From contig NZ_JAJSOO010000001.1 in NCBI RefSeq assembly GCF_029428875.1, positions 4,464,001 through 4,528,000 of the forward strand: DNA of 64,000 bases, read 5' to 3'. The notes under the pieces were generated by a model. It was not told the DNA's origin. It saw only the letters and a program-made list of their open reading frames with translations, and did no database searches. The first letter of the stretch is position 1; the number at the start of each line of letters is the position of its first letter. A program made the translations under genes and the position numbers. Source of the stretch: Streptomyces sp. JH34 (lineage in GTDB: Bacteria > Actinomycetota > Actinomycetes > Streptomycetales > Streptomycetaceae). This document shows, in pieces, positions 60,268 through 64,000 of this stretch.

Positions 60268-62559
60268 TCAGTCCTTGTAGGCGGGACGCCCGCGATAGTC
60301 GCCCTGAATTGTTCCGGTGCCGAGATAGCCGCCTTCGATATCCTGTTTCCACTGCGCACGGTTGATGGCGTCGGCTTGTTTCGGATTCTGGTCGAGATAT
60401 GTCTGGTACGAATCGCCGAGTTGGGCGGTTCCCTGCCGGTAGAACTCGCTGCTCGTGGTCTGCGCCTTCTCCGTCGGGTCCTCCTCCGCCGCGTCGACAC
60501 CCTTGTCGATCTCGTGCCCGATAAAGGTGTTGACGGCCTCACCGACGGTGTCGGTGACCAGCGGCGCGACCGCCACGCCCGCGACAGCGGTGCCGGGAAC
60601 GGGTAGGGCGGCGATGCCTCCTCCCACCACGATGCCGGCGCCCAGACCGATCCAGTCCCCCGATCGTGCCAAGGACTTGTTGGCCTCTTCGGAGTCGGCC
60701 GTGTATGTCGTTTCTGCCTGCTGCACGCGTGCCTGGTCCAGAATGCCGCGCGCTTCGGCACCCGTGGTCATCGCATCGTGCGCGTGGTCCATGCTCGCCG
60801 CATCGGTCGCAGGGAAGGCGTCCATCGCGCTGAGCGTGTACAGGTGCTGTGCCGCCGAGACCACACCGTGGGACGTCTCGTTCTGTCCCAGCACGCTGAG
60901 GAAATTGATGGCGCCCTGATCGGTGAAGTTCGCCCGCCCGGCATACTTCGGGGGGAACGCTTCGGCGTCCGTCGCCGAGTCGCCAAGGCCCGACAGGCTG
61001 TAGTCGATGTCGTCGATGTACGCCGCGCCCATCTTGCCCAGGCTGTCCGCGAGCTCCGACTGCTTGTGCAGCATTTCGGGGCCCTTCTCGCTCCCGTACA
61101 GGTACGCCACCTGCTCCATGACCCCTGCCGTCGCCGCCGTGCGGTGGTCCCCGCTGCCGGGGTGCAGGGGGTCCTTGCCGGTCATCGGGTCGGAGTCGTA
61201 CGCGTAACCGGTGGTGGCGGACTCCAGCGCGTGGCCCAGCGAGTCCTTGCCGGCGTTGATCTTGCTGTCGCCGTCGAGCGTCGGGTCCGCGAGCCAGATG
61301 CGGTCCTGGGTGAGGTACTTGAGGTGCTCGTTGATCTCACCGTCCTTGTCGACCGCTTTCCCTGCGCCCTCGGGCTGTGCGAAGAACTGGGTGGAGGCGT
61401 CAGGGTTGTGGCCCAGGGCCTCCATGAAGCCCGTCATCGGGTCGCGGCCACGATCGTGCTTGCCGTAGAAGTTGAGGTCGCCGCTGTTCCAGTTGTTGAC
61501 CCAGGGGCTCATGTCCTCGACGTTGCGTTCCTTGTCGTAGGCGATGAGCTTGTCGCCGTAGGAGTTGAGGAACTGGTCGTCGTAGTCGCCGAATCGCATG
61601 AGGTTGCTCATGACTCCGAAGCCCGTGGGGTCGCCGGCGTCGTCGATGCCGAGCCTGCCCGGGCCCAGTTTCACCATCTTCTCCTCCCAGCCCTGCATCT
61701 TGGCGCTGTCGGAGAGCGTGGCCGTGCCCAGCGTGATGCCGAGGTTCTTCTGGAGCTTCTTCGCCTGTTCGTGGAACTTGGGGTCCCTCCCCATGCCCTG
61801 GTACGGGTCGGCAACTCCTGCGTAGAACTCGAGGAGTTTCTTCGGTTCCACCTGAGTGGCGAAGCGCTCGGCGAAGAGCGGGTCGTTCTTGTAGGCGGCC
61901 AGGGTGGTGTTGACGCTGTTCAGCTCGGTCAGCGTGACGTCGTGCGGATCCTTCTTGAGGATCTTGGCGATCTTCTCCGCCTCCGCCACAGCCTTGGCCG
62001 CCGAGTCCCGGTCCGCGTAGCTGGCGTCGGAGAAGCCGTGCTTGGCCTGGTCAACCAGGAGCGTGAGCACCTTTGCCGCCGAGGTGTCGCTCTCCGTGGC
62101 CTTCTTCATGATGTTCTGGATTTCGTTCCGGAACACATCGACGTCCTGCTGTGTGGGCTCGGGTGCCGTGCCGGCCTTTGCCGCCGAATCGGGGCGGGCA
62201 CTTACGGTGAAGGAGCCCTCGCCCGTGTCACGCACGATGAGGCTGTTCTTCAGACCGCGTTCGATGGCCGTGTTCAGCTGGGTGCGATAGGCGACCAGTT
62301 CGCCACGGGTGTCCGAGACGATTTTCTTGATCGTTTCAGCCTGGGTGTGGGCATCGGCGAACTCGCCTGCTGTCTTGTCCACGAAAGCGCGGGTGACTGT
62401 TGCGTTTTCGCCGGCCCAGTCCGCTTTGCCGGCCTTGACTGCGAGGTCGTCCTTCGCGTCGCCCTGGAGAACCTTGAGCCTGGCGGCCATCTGTTCCCAG
62501 TCAGTGATCGCGGCGTCCAGGTCGGAGAAGTTCGCGAAGCGCAAGGAGTCGAGATCCAT
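60268..62559 (-). CDS. Cassette B large protein with WXG-like N-region (paralogue of 52834-55179)
   Basis: 763 residues from ATG 62559-62557; the A of the ATG is the last base of the upstream TGA. N-terminal hairpin with W-A-G at 48 (KADWAGENAT). Shared blocks with cassette A: MRFGDYDDQFLNS, EALGHNPDASTQFF, DSLGKMGAAYIDDI, FLSVLGQN. The hydrophobic Gly/Ala segment (LGAGIVVGGGIAALPVPGTA, ~635-675) is followed by VAPLVTDTVGEAV and a polar C-terminus that differs from cassette A. No signal peptide. Predicted type VII substrate or toxin-like protein (inference). Confidence 0.75.
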   Translation of the reverse strand: MDLDSLRFANFSDLDAAITDWEQMAARLKVLQGDAKDDLAVKAGKADWAGENATVTRAFVDKTAGEFADAHTQAETIKKIVSDTRGELVAYRTQLNTAIERGLKNSLIVRDTGEGSFTVSARPDSAAKAGTAPEPTQQDVDVFRNEIQNIMKKATESDTSAAKVLTLLVDQAKHGFSDASYADRDSAAKAVAEAEKIAKILKKDPHDVTLTELNSVNTTLAAYKNDPLFAERFATQVEPKKLLEFYAGVADPYQGMGRDPKFHEQAKKLQKNLGITLGTATLSDSAKMQGWEEKMVKLGPGRLGIDDAGDPTGFGVMSNLMRFGDYDDQFLNSYGDKLIAYDKERNVEDMSPWVNNWNSGDLNFYGKHDRGRDPMTGFMEALGHNPDASTQFFAQPEGAGKAVDKDGEINEHLKYLTQDRIWLADPTLDGDSKINAGKDSLGHALESATTGYAYDSDPMTGKDPLHPGSGDHRTAATAGVMEQVAYLYGSEKGPEMLHKQSELADSLGKMGAAYIDDIDYSLSGLGDSATDAEAFPPKYAGRANFTDQGAINFLSVLGQNETSHGVVSAAQHLYTLSAMDAFPATDAASMDHAHDAMTTGAEARGILDQARVQQAETTYTADSEEANKSLARSGDWIGLGAGIVVGGGIAALPVPGTAVAGVAVAPLVTDTVGEAVNTFIGHEIDKGVDAAEEDPTEKAQTTSSEFYRQGTAQLGDSYQTYLDQNPKQADAINRAQWKQDIEGGYLGTGTIQGDYRGRPAYKD

Positions 62560-63008
62560 CAGCTGCCGGACCTTTCGTCGAAGCCCTTGTCCAGGGTGTC
62601 GATGTTGCTGACCACCGTGGCGATGTAGACCTCGTCGCCGGCGTGGGCGCCCTTGGTGTAGTCGAGGTGGTTGGAGATGTGGGCGCAGGCGTCCATCAAG
62701 GATCGGACCTGGTCGATCCAGCGAGAGGCCACGTGGTCAAGGGCCCCACCCAGGGCGAACGTCTGCGTCTTCAGGGTTCCTGCGGCCTTCTGAGTTGAGG
62801 CGCGGGCGTGGTCGCCGGCCTTCTCCAGATCGCCGTACAGCCTGTACGCGGAATTGCCGATGGCGGCCAGGTCCTGCTGGTTGACCTTCAGGTCACCTTG
62901 AGGCGGTGGCCCTCCGCCCGCTTCAGGTGGCAGCTGGTTCAACTGCATCTGCGCGGGCCCCCTCCCCGCCGCCTCGGATTTCAGCTGTTCCCATTCGTCC
63001 CACGCCAT
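62559..63008 (-). CDS. Cassette B small protein (paralogue of 52387-52815)
   Basis: 149 residues from ATG 63008-63006 with GGGGAGGA upstream. AWDEWEQLKSEAAGRGPAQM at the front, a Pro/Gly loop near 30, then helices ending in the CAHISNHLDYTK..HAGDEV block shared with cassette A. Its TGA overlaps the next ATG by one base, so the small and large proteins are translationally coupled and probably interact. Confidence 0.78.
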   Translation of the reverse strand: MAWDEWEQLKSEAAGRGPAQMQLNQLPPEAGGGPPPQGDLKVNQQDLAAIGNSAYRLYGDLEKAGDHARASTQKAAGTLKTQTFALGGALDHVASRWIDQVRSLMDACAHISNHLDYTKGAHAGDEVYIATVVSNIDTLDKGFDERSGS

Positions 63009-63687
63009 TTGTGGTGATCCTCCCCGTGGTTGTCCACCATTCCCTATGCCCTCGTGTTGCGGGCAACTGGTAACCCAACCTACCTATTGGGTCCGGCAGT
63101 TGCCGTGGGAGTTGACCACGGACCGGAATGATCAATCGAAGGTGGCGCATGGAAGAACTGCAGCACCGGTGATGGAAGCGGGTGAGAGCGCGAAGCCCCG
63201 AGGGGACTTCCGTCACGGAGAGTGAAGCCCGACTGCCGTGTGTTGGCCCTTGGCTTCCCTCTCCGGCCCCGGGCGGCGCGCACCCCTCCGGTCAGGTGGG
63301 GGCGCGTGCAGGCGTGGCGGGCGCCGGGGAGGGGTGAATTTTCGGCACTTTGTTTTACGGTGAGTTAACAATCGTTCACGCCTGATGCACAGAGCGTCGT
63401 TGCCGCGTCACCCGACTAGAACGCGCGTAGATGTCCGCGTTCCGGACGGTCCGCCGCTGACCGGCGGTTATGCAGGGCCGTTCCGGACGGAGACCGGATT
63501 CTGGACGAGGTCTTCCGCTGAGCGGACCCTCTCGCTAATGTCCCCGAAATATGAACGCCCCGTGGCAATGTGGCCGCGGAGCGCAGCCGGTGCCATGGCC
63601 AGTCGGCGGCCTCTCGGTGCGTCGCCGTGGGACCGGCGTCGACACCCCGGAGACAACCGCCCCGCTCACCACGAGGGAGAGGGCGTC
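63009..63687. promoter_or_regulatory. Divergent intergenic region cassette B - iclR
   Basis: 679 bp without a supported gene. An AT-rich patch at 63335-63380 (TTGTTTTACGG, GTTAACAATCG) is the likeliest promoter or operator zone. CGTTCCGGACGG is repeated directly at about 63440 and 63479. No clean -35/-10 pair could be fixed for either gene. Confidence 0.45.
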
Positions 63688-64000
63688 GTGACCGCGGAGA
63701 CTTCTCAGACGCTCGACCGGGGACTGCGTGTCCTCAAACTGCTCGCCGATACCGATCACGGTCTGACCGTCACCGAGTTGTCGAACAAACTCGGGGTCAA
63801 CCGCACCGTGGTCTACCGACTGCTCGCCACCCTGGAACAGCACGCGCTCGTCCGGCGCGATCTGGGCGGCCGGGCCCGAGTCGGCCTGGGCGTGCTGCGC
63901 CTGGGCCGGCAGGTGCACCCCCTCGTCAGGGAGGCGGCCCTGCCCGCGCTGCGCTCCCTGGCCGAGGACATAGGGGCCACCGCGCACCTCACGCTCGTCG
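63688..64000 (+). CDS. IclR-family transcriptional regulator, N-terminal part (runs off window)
   Basis: Reads from GTG 63688 (GAGGGAGAGG upstream) to the window edge, 104 codons. IclR winged helix: SQTLDRGLRVLKLLAD, LTVTELSNKLGVNRTVVYRLLATLEQHALVRR (two blocks), then the start of the effector domain. Ligand and targets are unknown; it diverges from cassette B and could bind the shared region. Confidence 0.88.
   Translation, partial: MTAETSQTLDRGLRVLKLLADTDHGLTVTELSNKLGVNRTVVYRLLATLEQHALVRRDLGGRARVGLGVLRLGRQVHPLVREAALPALRSLAEDIGATAHLTLV

Noticed and set aside
51908..63687. Integrative element inserted at tRNA-Cys
   Set aside because: No integrase gene and no visible repeat of the tRNA 3' end; the helicase and MFS genes have core-like composition.

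Overview
The window is GC-rich, high-GC3 actinobacterial DNA. It has many GTG and TTG starts, GC-rich hairpins without T-tracts, and a gene order I recognise from the Streptomyces chromosome core: pkaA-pkaB-prfB, then ftsE-ftsX-protease-smpB-ssrA, then matA-matB, narK-nnaR, helD, malic enzyme, hup, murA and a chitobiose-type ABC system. I therefore call it Streptomyces. Family names come from reading motifs by eye; no database was searched.

Layout. 1-4473 (minus strand): 5' part of a glycosyltransferase and a sugar ABC transporter operon (binding lipoprotein, MalF-like and MalG-like permeases) with a 104-bp tandem duplication between the permeases. 4770-8102 (minus): FHA-FtsK/EccC-like ATPase. 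8522-11541: Ser/Thr kinases PkaA and PkaB. 11611-18525: RF2, a sortase-anchored Gly-repeat protein, a small zinc-ribbon membrane protein, FtsEX, a PDZ-S41 protease, SmpB and tmRNA. 18602-20863: divergent MFS exporter and LysR regulator. 21010-25269: matA, matB and an acyltransferase, overlapping or nearly so, for surface polysaccharide. 25446-29609: nitrate transporter, NnaR-type HemD/wHTH regulator, GNAT, CGNR regulator and a small ORF. 29733-34708: HelD-like RNA polymerase recycling ATPase (frameshifted), malic enzyme and HU. 35103-37674: MurA (minus), YqgE and a DUF3039-like protein. 37945-42710: sugar ABC operon plus GH20 hexosaminidase, headed by a DasR-type operator. 42960-47846: three-subunit molybdenum hydroxylase (FAD, 2Fe-2S, Mo).

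47974-63008 is the accessory-looking part. A type VII-secretion-like operon (two ESX/WXG-like proteins and a mycosin) is followed by a small membrane protein and a tRNA-Cys. Then come two diverged copies of one three-gene cassette: a ~145-aa protein, a ~770-aa protein with an N-terminal WXG-type helical region and a C-terminal hydrophobic segment, and a lipoprotein. The copies lie in inverted orientation around an MFS transporter and a DEAD/DEAH helicase. Their conserved order, shared motifs and position beside a mycosin make this the best candidate in the window for an undescribed system. The window ends inside an IclR-family regulator.

Regulation that can be read directly: a near-consensus DasR site overlapping a -35/-10 pair upstream of the 37945 operon, several genes whose -10 box sits 6-8 nt from the start codon (candidate leaderless mRNAs), many perfect terminator hairpins, and two multi-stem elements (32222-32308 and 42732-42818) that match no RNA family I recognise.
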